64,000 nucleotides of DNA from Ancylobacter novellus (GTDB lineage Bacteria; Pseudomonadota; Alphaproteobacteria; Rhizobiales; Xanthobacteraceae): the NCBI GenBank assembly GCA_003241485.1, contig QFQD01000007.1:1-64000 (forward strand), in the 5' to 3' direction. The position numbers and the translations under genes were made by a program. The notes beneath the pieces were generated by a model, which was not told the DNA's origin, did not search any database, and worked only from the letters and a program-made list of their open reading frames with translations. The stretch's first letter is position 1, and the number at the start of each line of letters is the position of its first letter. This document shows, piece by piece, positions 25,517 through 34,944 of the stretch.

Positions 25517-26944
25517 TCACCGCACCAGTATGTTGCGGAACTGCCAGGGGTCCGAGGTGTCGATGTCCTCGGGGAACAGGCCGGGGCGGCCGTCCAGCGG
25601 GGTCCAGTCGGTGTAATAGCCCTTCACCTTGCCGAGATAGGGCTTCTGCACCTCAAGGCAGCGGCGATAGTCCATCTCGTCGGTTTCGACGATGCCAGCT
25701 TCCGGGTTCTCGATCGCCCACACCATGCCGGCCAGCACCGCCGAAGTGACCTGGAGGCCGGTCGCACTCTGGTAAGGCGCGAGCTTGCGGGTTTCCTCGA
25801 TGGTCAGCTGCGAGCCGTACCAATAGGCGTTCTTGGCATGGCCGTAGAGCAGCACGCCGAGCTCGTCGCGCCCGTCGACGATGTCGTGCTCGTCGAGAAT
25901 CTTCCAGTCGCCGTCGAATCGGCCCTCATTGCCGAACACCTCGTGCCAGGACAGCAGCGCGTCGTTGCACGGGTGGTAGGCGTAGTGGCAGGTCGGGCGA
26001 TAGGCCACCTGCGCGCCGCGGCGCACCGTGTAATAGTCGGCAATCGAGATCGATTCGTTGTGCGTCACCAGGAAGCCGTGCTGGGCGCCGAGAGTGGGGC
26101 ACCAGGTGCGCACCTTCGTGGCGGCGCCGGGCTGCATCAGATAGATCGCCGCGCCGGAGCCGAAATTGTGGGTGTGGGCGTTGCCCGGCATCCACTTCTC
26201 ATGCGTGCCCCAGCCGAGTTCGGACGGCTGCAGCCCCTCGGAGACGAAGCCCTCCACCGACCAGGTATTGATGAACTTGCCGAAGGGACGCGGGTCGCGG
26301 GCGCGCTGGGTGTCGCGTTCGGCGATATGGATTCCCTTGACGCCAAGCTGCTGCGCCAGTGCCGCCCAGTCCTCGCGCGTCTTCGGCTCGTCGAGGGCGA
26401 GGCCGGTATCGGCGGCGATGTCGACCAGCGCCTGCTTGACGAACCAGGACACCATGCCCGGATTGGCGCCGCAGCACGACACGGCCGTCGGCCCGCCGGG
26501 ATTGGCGCGCTTGGCGGCCAGCATGGATTCGCGCAGCGCATAGTTCGAGCGGCTCGCCGGGGTGGCGTCCTTGTCGAAATAGAAGCCGAGCCACGGCTCC
26601 ACCACCGTGTCGATGTAGAGCGCGCCGCACTCGCGGGCGAAATTCATGATGTCGACCGAGCCGGTATCGACCGAGAGGTTGATCAGGAAGCCGCGCCCGC
26701 CGCGGGTGAGCAGCGGGCCGAGCACCTCGCGGTAATTCTCGCGGGTGATCGCCAGCTGGAGAAAGGCGATGCCGCGCTCGTCGAGCAGGGCGCGATTGTC
26801 GTCCACCGGATCGATGACGGTCAGCTGCTCCCTGTCGAAATCGAAGTGCCGTTCCAGGAGCGGCAGGGTACCGCGACCGATCGAACCGAAGCCGATCATC
26901 ACGATGGGACCATCGATCTTTGCATAGACAGGCCAAACCGACAT
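25517..26944 (-). CDS. hss: Homospermidine synthase
   Basis: Hss condenses two putrescines (or putrescine with spermidine) to homospermidine using NAD+ as a bound cofactor. The 475-residue product starts MSVWPVYAKIDGPIVMIGFG; the Rossmann GFGSIGRGTLPLLERHF follows at once. Other conserved segments are the NLSVDTGSVDIMNF region and VSCCGANPGMVSWFVKQAL. AGGAGT lies about 10 nt before the ATG at 26944; the frame extends to 27007 without homology. Together with odc (29911-31041) it gives a complete ornithine-to-homospermidine route. Confidence 0.95.
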   Translation of the reverse strand: MSVWPVYAKIDGPIVMIGFGSIGRGTLPLLERHFDFDREQLTVIDPVDDNRALLDERGIAFLQLAITRENYREVLGPLLTRGGRGFLINLSVDTGSVDIMNFARECGALYIDTVVEPWLGFYFDKDATPASRSNYALRESMLAAKRANPGGPTAVSCCGANPGMVSWFVKQALVDIAADTGLALDEPKTREDWAALAQQLGVKGIHIAERDTQRARDPRPFGKFINTWSVEGFVSEGLQPSELGWGTHEKWMPGNAHTHNFGSGAAIYLMQPGAATKVRTWCPTLGAQHGFLVTHNESISIADYYTVRRGAQVAYRPTCHYAYHPCNDALLSWHEVFGNEGRFDGDWKILDEHDIVDGRDELGVLLYGHAKNAYWYGSQLTIEETRKLAPYQSATGLQVTSAVLAGMVWAIENPEAGIVETDEMDYRRCLEVQKPYLGKVKGYYTDWTPLDGRPGLFPEDIDTSDPWQFRNILVR

Positions 26945-27053
26945 TCTCGGGGGGACTCCTTTGGTTCCGAGGAAATAAAATTGCGGCCGCACCATGGGGT
27001 GCCGCAACGTGCCGCGTCAATGGTGACGACCGCGTGACAGGCCGCCGCCCCGC

Positions 27054-28271
27054 TCAATCGCTCGCCAGCACGTGGTTGCGCACCAGCGGGTAGACCTGCC
27101 CCTTCCAGCGTCGGCCGGAGAACACGCCGTAATGGCCGACCCCGGCCTGCATGTGGTGGCGGCGCAGGTGCGGGCGCAGCGAGGCGCAGATATCCTGCGC
27201 GGCCACCGTCTGGCCGACCGCACAGATGTCGTCGCGCTCGCCCTCGACGGTGAGCAGCGCGGTACGGCGGATGGCGCGGAAATCGATCCGCTCGCCGCGA
27301 TAGGTCAGCACGCCGCGCGGCAGGTCGTGCTCCTGGAAGACGATGCGGATGGTCTCCAGATAGAACTCGGCGGCGAGATCGAGCACGGCGAAATATTCAT
27401 CATAGAAGGTCTTGGCGGTGCGCGCCTTCTCGTGCTCGCCCATGGCGAGGTTCTCGAACAGCTCAACATGCGCCTTCACATGGCGGTCCATGTTCATCGC
27501 CAGGAAGGCGCCGACCTGGATGAAGCCGGGATAGACCCGCCGGCCGGAGCCGGCAAAGCCCGGCGGCACAGTGGCGATGAGATTCGTCTCGAACCAGTCG
27601 AGCGGCTTGGAGGTGGCGAGTTCGTTCACCTTGGTGGGGCTGACGCGGGTGTCGACCGGGCCCGCCATCAGCGTGATGGAGCGCGGCGTCGCCGGGTTGT
27701 CGTTCTGCGCCATCACCGCGGTGGCGGCCAGCACCTGCACGCAGGGCTGGCACACGGCGAGCGCGTGCGCGCCGGGCCCGATCTCCTCCAGGAAACGTAT
27801 GACATGGCCGACATAGTCGTCGAAGCCGAAGCTGCCGGCGCTGAGCGGCACGTCGCGCGCATTGGCCCAGTCGGTGACGTAGACATCGTTCTCCGGCAGC
27901 AGCGTGCGGATCGTGTCGACCAGCAGCGTGGCGAAGTGGCCCGAGAGCGGCGCCACCACCAGGATGCGCGGCTGCGGCTGGTCGACATCCTTGGCGAAAT
28001 GCAGCAGCGCGCCGAAGGGGAGCTGGAGCGCCACTTCTTCGGTGATCTCCACCTCGCGATTGCCGACCATGACGCTCTTGATGTCGAAGGCCGGGCGGGC
28101 ATGGCTGAGGCCGGCGCGCTCCACCATCTCGCAGGCGGCGGAGATATTGCGCAGCAGCGCGCTCTCGCCAAAGCCCGCCATCGTGCCGGCGAGCATGCGC
28201 CGCGACATGCGCGCCAGCGTGCGCATGGGGTCGAGCAGATCGGCCTGGGCCTGATAGGCGGCGTAGATCAT
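27054..28271 (-). CDS. phaZ: Intracellular polyhydroxyalkanoate depolymerase
   Basis: PhaZ mobilises stored PHB granules to 3-hydroxybutyrate oligomers. The product has 405 residues from the ATG at 28271, which gives MIYAAYQAQADLLDPMR, the usual family start; a TTG 21 bp upstream is less likely. The alpha/beta-hydrolase nucleophile is a cysteine in the lipase-box-like AVCQPCVQVL, as in Ralstonia PhaZ1. The catalytic Asp region is VEGERDDICAVGQT and the His is in GHYGVFSGRRW. It is upstream of hss on the same strand, 109 bp away. Confidence 0.93.
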   Translation of the reverse strand: MIYAAYQAQADLLDPMRTLARMSRRMLAGTMAGFGESALLRNISAACEMVERAGLSHARPAFDIKSVMVGNREVEITEEVALQLPFGALLHFAKDVDQPQPRILVVAPLSGHFATLLVDTIRTLLPENDVYVTDWANARDVPLSAGSFGFDDYVGHVIRFLEEIGPGAHALAVCQPCVQVLAATAVMAQNDNPATPRSITLMAGPVDTRVSPTKVNELATSKPLDWFETNLIATVPPGFAGSGRRVYPGFIQVGAFLAMNMDRHVKAHVELFENLAMGEHEKARTAKTFYDEYFAVLDLAAEFYLETIRIVFQEHDLPRGVLTYRGERIDFRAIRRTALLTVEGERDDICAVGQTVAAQDICASLRPHLRRHHMQAGVGHYGVFSGRRWKGQVYPLVRNHVLASD

Positions 28272-28377
28272 CGGCGGCAACCGGCCGAGCAATCGGGGAT
28301 GGCACGAATAGTGTTTGCCTCGACCTGACCGATCATCGCTTGCCCGCCCTCACCGTCGACCCAAAGGACGCAGGACC

Positions 28378-29076
28378 ATGCCCGCCCGCCCGGCGCCGCG
28401 ATCCGCCGCCAAGACCTCCATACCCTCGGCTGTCCTCACCATCAGTAGCAAGAACTATTCCTCGTGGTCGCTGCGCGGCTTCCTCCTGTGCCGGCTGGCC
28501 GGGCTGGATATCGAGGAGGCGCGGGTCTCGGCCGACGATCCCTCGATCCGGGCCGAGCTGCTGCTGCAATCCTCGTCCTTCCTGGTGCCGCGTCTCGATC
28601 ACGACGGGCTGCGCATCTGGGACACGCTCGCCATCGCCGAATATCTGCACGAATTGAAGCCAGACGCCGGGCTTCTGCCTAGTGCGCGCGCAGCGCGGGC
28701 GCATTGCCGTTCGATCTCCGGCGAGATGCATTCGGGCTTCGCCAATCTGCGCTCGGCGCTGCCGATGAACATCAAGGCCCGCCACCCCGGCTTCAAGGTG
28801 TGGACCGGCGCGCAGGCGGATATAGAGCGCATCCTCGCCATCTGGCGCGACTGCCTGAAGACCTATGGCGGGCCCTATCTGTTCGGGCCCGTGCCGACCA
28901 TGGCAGACGCGATGTATGCGCCGGTCTGCTCGCGCTTCACCACCTATGACGTGAAGCTCGACGCGCCGACCAAGGCCTATTGCAAGACCATGCTGGCGCT
29001 GCCGGCGATGAAGGAGTGGAGCGCCAGCGCGCGGGAGGAGCCGGACGAGATGGAGGAACTCGACGTCGAGTTCTAA
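28378..29076 (+). CDS. Glutathione S-transferase family protein
   Basis: A 232-residue GST-fold protein. The N-terminal domain reads LTISSKNYSSWSLRGFLLCRLAG, placing the active-site Ser in SSWS, as in a common proteobacterial branch annotated as GST or glutaredoxin-like. The segments VPRLDHDGLRIWDTLAIAEY and the C-terminal FGPVPTMADAMYAPVCSRF are typical. The ATG at 28378 has AAGGACGCAGGA upstream. Its substrate is unknown. It is divergent from phaZ. Confidence 0.88.
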   Translation: MPARPAPRSAAKTSIPSAVLTISSKNYSSWSLRGFLLCRLAGLDIEEARVSADDPSIRAELLLQSSSFLVPRLDHDGLRIWDTLAIAEYLHELKPDAGLLPSARAARAHCRSISGEMHSGFANLRSALPMNIKARHPGFKVWTGAQADIERILAIWRDCLKTYGGPYLFGPVPTMADAMYAPVCSRFTTYDVKLDAPTKAYCKTMLALPAMKEWSASAREEPDEMEELDVEF

Positions 29077-29082
29077 TCTCGC

Positions 29083-29174
29083 CGTCATCCTGGCGGCCGC
29101 AAGGCTGACCCGGGATCGCGCACCGTGCGGAGGGCGATCCCGGCTCCTGGGCTACGCCTCCGGCCGGGATGACG
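29083..29174. repeat. REP-like extragenic palindrome, copy 1
   Basis: A 92-bp intergenic element bounded by inverted ends CGTCATCC (29083-29090) and GGATGACG (29167-29174). It contains an internal pair CCCGGGATCGC / GCGATCCCGG. It shares these words with elements at 33652-33740 and 36306-36388. It lies between convergent genes. Confidence 0.75.
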
Positions 29175-29192
29175 ACCGAAGGCGGATGACCC

Positions 29193-29777
29193 TCACGCCG
29201 AGCGCTTGAGATCGCTCGCGGTCTCGCGGGCGACCAGTTCGTTCAGGCTCGGTGCCTCGATCATGGCGCCGGTCGGGCTGACCAGGCCGCGCGCGCCTTC
29301 AAGCGCGCCGGGCTGGAGCTCCAGTCCGAGGAAGCGGCGGCGATCGAACGAGCCGGGCAGCCACAGGCCTTCGGTCAGCGCCACGTCGAAGCCGAAGCGC
29401 GCATAATAGTGCGCGTCGCCGACCAGCAGGATGGCGCCGTGGCCGAGGCGGGTGGCCTCCATGATCGCGGTGGTCATCAGCGCGCGGCCGAGGCCCCGGT
29501 CGCGGAACCAGGGATGGACCGCGAGCGGGCCGAGCAGAAGCGCCGGACGGGCCGGGCCCGCCGTGACATGCCACAGGCGCAGCGTACCGACCACGCGCCC
29601 GTCCGGGCCGTGCGCGGCGAAGGCGAGGCCCTCGGCCGGCTTGCGGCCTTCGCGCAGGCGCTCGCTGGTCTTGGCGAGGCGCGCGGCGCGGCCGAAGGCG
29701 AGGTCCAGCAGGCCCTCGCGCTGGGCGATGTCGGCCGGGGTCTCAAGCGAGATGGCGGGAGCGGTGGTGGCGAGCAT
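29193..29777 (-). CDS. GNAT-family N-acetyltransferase
   Basis: A 194-residue acetyltransferase. The acetyl-CoA loop is visible as RDRGLGRALMTTAI, preceded by the beta-4 strand LLLGPLAVHPWF, and followed by LVGDAHYYARFGF. GGAGG 8 nt before the ATG at 29777 fixes the start. It sits between odc and the rest of the polyamine genes on the same strand, so acetylation of a polyamine-related compound is possible, but the sequence does not show it. Confidence 0.9.
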   Translation of the reverse strand: MLATTAPAISLETPADIAQREGLLDLAFGRAARLAKTSERLREGRKPAEGLAFAAHGPDGRVVGTLRLWHVTAGPARPALLLGPLAVHPWFRDRGLGRALMTTAIMEATRLGHGAILLVGDAHYYARFGFDVALTEGLWLPGSFDRRRFLGLELQPGALEGARGLVSPTGAMIEAPSLNELVARETASDLKRSA

Positions 29778-29910
29778 GAAGGCCTCCAAAACCCGGTCAG
29801 CCGGGAAAAAGAGGGAGGGAAACGGGGTGCAGCGCCTTCATCCCGGCAAGCCGTCGGCCCGCCGCTCACGCGGCGTCCGGGATGAGGAAGTGAAGCGGGC
29901 GCGAGCCCGC

Positions 29911-31041
29911 TCAGATCACGTAGGATCGCAGCGGTTCGAAGCCGTTGAACGCCACCGCCGAATAGGTGGTGGTGTAGGCGCCGGTGGCCTCGATCAGCAC
30001 CTTGTCGCCGATGGCGAGCGACACCGGCAGCAGCACCGGGGCCTTCTCGTACATGACGTCGGCCGAATCGCAGGTCGGGCCGGCGAGCACGCAGGGCTCC
30101 ACCGCGTCGCCGTCGCGCGGCGTGCGGATGGGGTAGCGGATCGCCTCGTCCATCGTCTCGGCGAGGCCGCCGAACTTGCCGATGTCGAGATAGACCCAGC
30201 GCACCGCGTCGGTGGCCGACTTCTTCGAGATCAGCACCACCTCGGCCTCGATCAGGCCGGCAGCGCCGACCATGCCGCGACCCGGCTCGATGATGGTCTG
30301 CGGGATGGCGTTGCCGAAGTGCCGGGAGAGCGCGCGGAAGATGGCCTCGCCATAGGCTTCGGCCGCCGGCACGTCCTGCAGGTACTTGGTCGGGAAGCCG
30401 CCGCCGAGATTGACCAGCGACAGGGTGAAGCCGCGCTGGGCGCATTCGGAGAAGATCGCGCTGGCCGAGGCGAGCGCCGCGTCCCAGGCTTCGACATTCT
30501 TCTGCTGCGAGCCGACATGGAACGAGATGCCGTGCGCTTCGAGGCCGAGGCGGTGGGCATGCTCCAGCACGTCGACAGCCATCTCGGGCTCGCAGCCGAA
30601 CTTGCGCGACAGCGGCCATTCGGCGCCGGCGCCGTCGCACAGAATGCGGCAGAACACCTTGGCACCGGCGGCAACGCGGGCGACCTTCTCGACTTCCTCG
30701 GTGCAGTCGACCGCGAACAGGCGCACGCCCAGCTCGAAGGCACGCGCGATGTCGCGCTCCTTCTTGATGGTGTTGCCGAAGGAGATGCGGTCGGCGGTGG
30801 CACCGGTGGCGAGAACCATGAGGATCTCGTTGACCGAGGCGCAGTCGAAGCATGAGCCCATTTCGGCCAGCGCGTTCAGGATCGCCGCGTCCGGGTTCGC
30901 CTTCACCGCATAGAACACGCGGGTGTCCGGCAGCGCCCGGGCGAAGGCGGCGTAATTGGCGCGCACCACATCGAGATCGACGACGACGCAGGGACCATCC
31001 TCACGTCGGTTGCGCAGGAATTCGCGAATACGGTCGGTCAT
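29911..31041 (-). CDS. odc: Ornithine decarboxylase (fold type III, eukaryote-like)
   Basis: This PLP enzyme decarboxylates ornithine to putrescine. The product has 376 residues, starting MTDRIREFLRNRREDGP. The PLP-binding Lys is in VFYAVKANPD near residue 48. GGGFPTKY and the EPGRGMVGAAGLIE phosphate-binding segment follow, and the catalytic Cys is in GPTCDSAD. It is of the alanine-racemase-fold family found in alphaproteobacteria and plants, not the large E. coli SpeC type. It can also act on lysine in some relatives. The in-frame extension to 31104 has no homology. A 656-bp upstream region precedes it. Confidence 0.95.
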   Translation of the reverse strand: MTDRIREFLRNRREDGPCVVVDLDVVRANYAAFARALPDTRVFYAVKANPDAAILNALAEMGSCFDCASVNEILMVLATGATADRISFGNTIKKERDIARAFELGVRLFAVDCTEEVEKVARVAAGAKVFCRILCDGAGAEWPLSRKFGCEPEMAVDVLEHAHRLGLEAHGISFHVGSQQKNVEAWDAALASASAIFSECAQRGFTLSLVNLGGGFPTKYLQDVPAAEAYGEAIFRALSRHFGNAIPQTIIEPGRGMVGAAGLIEAEVVLISKKSATDAVRWVYLDIGKFGGLAETMDEAIRYPIRTPRDGDAVEPCVLAGPTCDSADVMYEKAPVLLPVSLAIGDKVLIEATGAYTTTYSAVAFNGFEPLRSYVI

Positions 31042-31697
31042 GGCAATCCCCAAAGACCCGAAGCTTCGACCCAAGTGGATGCGAACACCCCCCCGCGGCG
31101 TCAATGAGCCGCGCGCGTGGCGAGAATGCGCATCCGTTCGGCCGGCCCGCGCGGCATCACGCCGTCAGGCCGGGTGGAATGGAGCCGTGGCAGCGATGCG
31201 TTCGCCTGCGCATGTGGAGAGCGCCTGCGTTCGATCGATGCCTTCGCTTGGTACGGGAAACCCGACCGCACGCCCGGCAAGAAGTAGTGCCTCTTCAGTT
31301 TCCCGACCTTTGGAGGGCCGACAGAGACCAAAAAAGCCCGCTACGTCGTTGCTTCAAGTCACGTTCCCCGCTGAGAGCGAGGTGCGCCGGTTTCGCCTCC
31401 GGCTACCGATCTGACTGGCGACTTTCCGGCCTCTTGTCCGGACTTCCGCCGATCGGCACGCGACCACAGGCACGTGCGAATGTTGGGCGAGCAGCGATGT
31501 ATGGATTTCCGCCGTCATATGCAAGCGGGTTTTGCGCGAAATATCGTATGCGCCCGAAATATCCGCATGCTCAGCCGCGAGGCGGTAGCAGAGGGGCGGA
31601 AGCCGCCGGGGAGGACACAAATCACGAGCCGTCGCCCACGGCGATGCGTGATTCGGAACTAGCCGTTGCGTGCGGTTGCGAACCGGCGTCGGCCGTC
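31042..31697 (-). promoter_or_regulatory. Long upstream region of odc; candidate speF-type leader
   Basis: No conventional gene fits this 656-bp stretch. On the odc strand a structured part lies at 31189-31242: GGCATCGAT (31242-31234) pairs at eight of nine positions with ATCGCTGCC (31197-31189), enclosing direct repeats of GCAGGCG. A TTG-initiated frame of 76 codons (31331-31101) ends 59 nt before the odc ATG and reads KRHYFLPGVRSGFPYQAK in part. Alphaproteobacterial ornithine decarboxylase genes are known to carry the speF leader RNA (Rfam RF00518), so this is a good candidate, but I cannot match the consensus by eye. 31391-31697 shows nothing I can name. Confidence 0.4.
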
Positions 31698-31937
31698 TCA
31701 GCCTTCGACGAAAGGCTCGACCGACTTTGCCTTCATCACGAAGCGATAGATGCCGTAAATGGCGAGCACGGCGAGGGCGCCTTCAAAGATCAGCTCCCAC
31801 ACCCAGTTGGCGTTGAACAGCGCGGCGATGGCCCAGCCGGCCGCGAGCCCGGCGCCGATGAGTTCGGCTCCCAGAAGGATGGCGGCGCTTGCCACCGTGC
31901 TCACATGGTCCCAGCGTATGCGTCGGCCCGTGCTCAT
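31698..31937 (-). CDS. Small two-helix membrane protein, unknown function
   Basis: A 79-residue protein starting MSTGRRIRWDHVS, with two hydrophobic stretches (about residues 15-41 and 46-67), consistent with an inner-membrane hairpin. The Arg-rich N-terminus suggests an N-in topology. It is divergent from the ggt-like gene. The function is not recognised. Confidence 0.72.
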   Translation of the reverse strand: MSTGRRIRWDHVSTVASAAILLGAELIGAGLAAGWAIAALFNANWVWELIFEGALAVLAIYGIYRFVMKAKSVEPFVEG

Positions 31938-31977
31938 CTCGTCTCGATCCGTCTACTTCAGCGGGGCGCAAACTGCT

Positions 31978-33645
31978 ATGCCCGGCCGCGCGGGTCAAGT
32001 TTTGCGCCCGAGGGGGGACAAGAAGTTGGCGTGGGGTTCCGATCACGAGAGCGTGCGGGCCGGTTCCGGCATGGTGGCGACGCCGCATTGGCTGGCGACC
32101 GAAGCCGGCCGCGCCGTGCTGGAAGAGGGCGGCAATGCGGTGGAGGCGGCGCTGGCTGCCGCCGCCGCCATCGCCGTGGTCTACCCGCACATGAACCAGA
32201 TCGGCGGCGATGGATTCTGGCTGATCCGCGATGTCAACGGCCGTGTCGGCTATTTCGAGGCGGCGGGCTATGCCGGGGCGAAAGCCACGCCGGCTTTCTA
32301 TCGCGAGCGCGGTTACGATGAGGACGTGCTGCCCTCCCGCGGCCCCCTCGCCGCGCTCACCGTGCCGGGCCAGATCGGCGGCTGGCAACTGGCCCATGAG
32401 GCCGCGCGCGAACTCGGCGGCAAGATGCCGGCGCGCCGGCTGCTGGAGGCCGCCATCGGCCATGCCCGGCGGGGTTGCCAGGTCTCGGCCTCGCAGCATC
32501 GGCTGACCACGCAGAAGAAGGATGAACTCGCCTCCGTCCCCGGCTTTGCCGGCACGTTCCTGAACGAGGACGGCGCGGCGCCTGAACCTGGCGCGACGCA
32601 GCGCTTCGCGCGGCTCGCCGACACGCTGGAGCATCTCTCCCGCGCCGGGCTGGACGATTTCTACCGCGGCGATGTCGGCCGCGAGATCGCCGCCGACCTT
32701 GAGAAGGCGGGCAGCCCGGTGACGCGCGAGGATCTGGCGCACTATCACGCCGTGCGCCGCAGGCCCCTGCATGTGAAGCTCTCCACCATGGAGCTTTGGG
32801 GCTCGCCCCCGCCCACCCAGGGGCTGGCGACGCTGATGATCCTCGCTTTGTTCGACCGGCTCGGCGTCGCCGGGCCGGAAGGCTTCGCCCATATCCACGG
32901 GCTGGTCGAGGCGACCAAGCGCGCCTTTCTCATTCGCGACAAGGTGGTGACGGATTTCGACCGGCTGCTGCACGAGCCTGCGGACTTCCTCGCCGCCGAC
33001 GCGCTGGAGCGGGAGGTTGCCGCCATAGATCCCGGCCGCGCCGCGCCCTGGCCGCACAGGGCCGCGCCCGGCGACACCATCTGGCTCGGCGCGGCGGACA
33101 AGAACGGTCTCGCCGTCTCCTACATCCAGTCGATCTATTGGGAATTCGGCTCCGGGCTGGTGCTGCCCTCGACCGGCGTGCTGATGCAGAATCGCGGCAC
33201 CTCCTTCTCGCTGGACCCCAAGGCGTTGAACCCGCTGCAGCCGGGCCGCCGGCCCTTCCACACGCTCAATCCCGGCATGGCGAAGCTGGCGGATGGGCGG
33301 GTGGTGGCCTTTGGCTGCATGGGCGGCGAGGGCCAGCCGCAGACCAATGCGGCGGTGATGAGCCGCTACGCCCTGTTCGGCGTGCCGCTCGGCGAGGCGA
33401 TCGCCCGCCCGCGCTGGGTGCTCGGCCGCACATGGGGCTCGCCCTCTGTGTCGCTCAAGCTGGAGGGTGCCTTCGACGGCGCGCTGGCCGAGCAGCTGGA
33501 GCGCGCCGGCCATGAGGTGGAGATCATCCCGGAGGCCTATTCGGACATGATGGGCCATGCCGGCGCGGTGGTCATCCATCCCGGCAAGGCGGGGCTCGAA
33601 GGCGCGCACGACCCGCGCTCGGACGGCGGCGCGCTGGGGGTGTGA
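31978..33645 (+). CDS. Gamma-glutamyltransferase family protein
   Basis: This is an Ntn-hydrolase of the GGT family, 555 residues from the ATG at 31978. A TTG at 32026 behind a GGGGGG box is an alternative that removes 16 poorly conserved residues. Conserved segments are GMVATPHWLATEAGRAVL, MNQIGGDGFW, and the SPPPTQGLATLMIL region. The residue aligned with the autoprocessing nucleophile is the Thr in PGDTIWLGAADKNG (codon 33076-33078). GTGVLMQNRGTSFSLDP follows. No signal peptide is seen, unlike periplasmic E. coli Ggt, so a cytoplasmic location is likely. The substrate is uncertain; this MNQIGGDGFW branch is distinct from glutathione-specific Ggt. Confidence 0.85.
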   Translation: MPGRAGQVLRPRGDKKLAWGSDHESVRAGSGMVATPHWLATEAGRAVLEEGGNAVEAALAAAAAIAVVYPHMNQIGGDGFWLIRDVNGRVGYFEAAGYAGAKATPAFYRERGYDEDVLPSRGPLAALTVPGQIGGWQLAHEAARELGGKMPARRLLEAAIGHARRGCQVSASQHRLTTQKKDELASVPGFAGTFLNEDGAAPEPGATQRFARLADTLEHLSRAGLDDFYRGDVGREIAADLEKAGSPVTREDLAHYHAVRRRPLHVKLSTMELWGSPPPTQGLATLMILALFDRLGVAGPEGFAHIHGLVEATKRAFLIRDKVVTDFDRLLHEPADFLAADALEREVAAIDPGRAAPWPHRAAPGDTIWLGAADKNGLAVSYIQSIYWEFGSGLVLPSTGVLMQNRGTSFSLDPKALNPLQPGRRPFHTLNPGMAKLADGRVVAFGCMGGEGQPQTNAAVMSRYALFGVPLGEAIARPRWVLGRTWGSPSVSLKLEGAFDGALAEQLERAGHEVEIIPEAYSDMMGHAGAVVIHPGKAGLEGAHDPRSDGGALGV

Positions 33646-33651
33646 GTGGTT

Positions 33652-33740
33652 CGTCATCCCGGAAGAAGCGCAGCTTCGATCCTGGATCGCGCCCCAATGT
33701 CATGCGATCCGGGATCGCCCTGTCGGCATCCGGGATGACG
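33652..33740. repeat. REP-like extragenic palindrome, copy 2
   Basis: An 89-bp element with perfect 9-bp inverted ends, CGTCATCCC (33652-33660) and GGGATGACG (33732-33740), and an internal GATCCTGGATCGC ... GCGATCCGGGATC. It begins 7 bp after the ggt-like stop and ends 56 bp before phnM. Confidence 0.82.
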
Positions 33741-33795
33741 CGATGTCTGGTACGCCTTCACGGTACGGTCACATCAAAATGCGAGACGCGCGGCG

Positions 33796-34935
33796 ATGGA
33801 AACGATTCTGACCAATGCCCGCCTCGTGCTCGAAGACCGCCTCGTCCTGGGCACGCTCGTCCATGAGGGCGGGACGATCCGTGCGATCGACGAGGGCCGC
33901 TCGCAATTGCCCGCGGCGGTGGACTGTGCGGGCGACTATCTCGCCCCGGGCCTTATCGACCTGCACACCGACGCGCTGGAAGGCCATTTCATCCCGCGCC
34001 CCAAGGTGATCTGGCCGGACGCCCGCGCCGCCGCGCTGGCGCATGACGCGCAGATGGCGGGATCCGGCGTCACCACCGTCTATGACGCGATCTGCGCCGG
34101 CGGCTTCGACCAGGCCAAGGCCGACCGGCGCGCGCTGTACGAGGTGATGCTGGACGCGGTGGAGCAGGGCGCCGCGCGCGGCATGTTCCGCGTCGATCAT
34201 CGCATCCATCTGCGCTGCGAACTCACCGACCACGGCCTGCCCGATCTCGTTGACGTCGCGCTGGGCCGGCCCAACCTCTCGCTGGCCTCGCTGATGGACC
34301 ACACGCCCGGTACGCGGCAGTGGCGCAATGTCGAGCATCTCAAGGTCTATCTGTCCGGCATCGGCAAGGGCGGGCCGGACCTCGACGCCGAGGTGGCCGA
34401 CCGTATCGAGCGGGCCAAGGGCGCGGTCGCCGGCAATTATGCCCGCATGGTGGCGCTGTTTTCCGGCTCCGGCATCGTGCTGGCCAGCCATGACGACACC
34501 ACACCGGCCCATGTCGACGAGGCGTTGCAAGCGGGCTGCACCATTTCCGAATTTCCCACCACCGTTGAGGCCGCGCGCGCGGCGAAGGCGTCCGGCCTCG
34601 CCACCATCGGCGGCGCGCCCAATGTCGTGCGTGGCGGCTCGCACTCTGGCGGCGTGTCCATGCGCGACCTCGCCGGCGAGGGCCTGCTGGATGCACTCGC
34701 TTCCGATTACGTGCCCGCCAGCCTGCTGCAGGCCGCGCTGGCGCTCACCTTCAAGGCGGATCTGTCAGTGCCGCAGGCGCTAGCGCTGGTGACGGCCGCG
34801 CCCGCGCGTCTGGCCCGGCTCGACGACCGCGGCCGGCTGGCCCCCGGACTTCGCGCCGACCTCGTGCGCTTCCGCCTGTTCGACGAGACGCCGGCGGTGG
34901 GCGAGGTCACGCTCAATGGCCGCCGGGTGTTCTGA
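33796..34935 (+). CDS. phnM: Alpha-D-ribose 1-methylphosphonate 5-triphosphate diphosphatase
   Basis: PhnM removes pyrophosphate from the ribose 1-phosphonate 5-triphosphate intermediate of the C-P lyase pathway. The 379-residue amidohydrolase has the metal motif LIDLHTDALEGHFIPRP (an HTD in place of HxH), LVASHDDTT-like VLASHDDTTPAHV, and GGAPNVVRGGSHSGG. It opens a three-gene run with a DUF1045 protein and an acetyltransferase. The lyase core (phnGHIJ), its ATPases and phnN are not in the window, so its partners must be elsewhere or lost. Confidence 0.93.
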   Translation: METILTNARLVLEDRLVLGTLVHEGGTIRAIDEGRSQLPAAVDCAGDYLAPGLIDLHTDALEGHFIPRPKVIWPDARAAALAHDAQMAGSGVTTVYDAICAGGFDQAKADRRALYEVMLDAVEQGAARGMFRVDHRIHLRCELTDHGLPDLVDVALGRPNLSLASLMDHTPGTRQWRNVEHLKVYLSGIGKGGPDLDAEVADRIERAKGAVAGNYARMVALFSGSGIVLASHDDTTPAHVDEALQAGCTISEFPTTVEAARAAKASGLATIGGAPNVVRGGSHSGGVSMRDLAGEGLLDALASDYVPASLLQAALALTFKADLSVPQALALVTAAPARLARLDDRGRLAPGLRADLVRFRLFDETPAVGEVTLNGRRVF

Positions 34936-34944
34936 GCGCTCACC

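Noticed and set aside
24464..27037. 857-codon plus-strand frame over hemH, the GST and hss
   Set aside because: It is antisense to three well-conserved genes and shows no recognisable motif.
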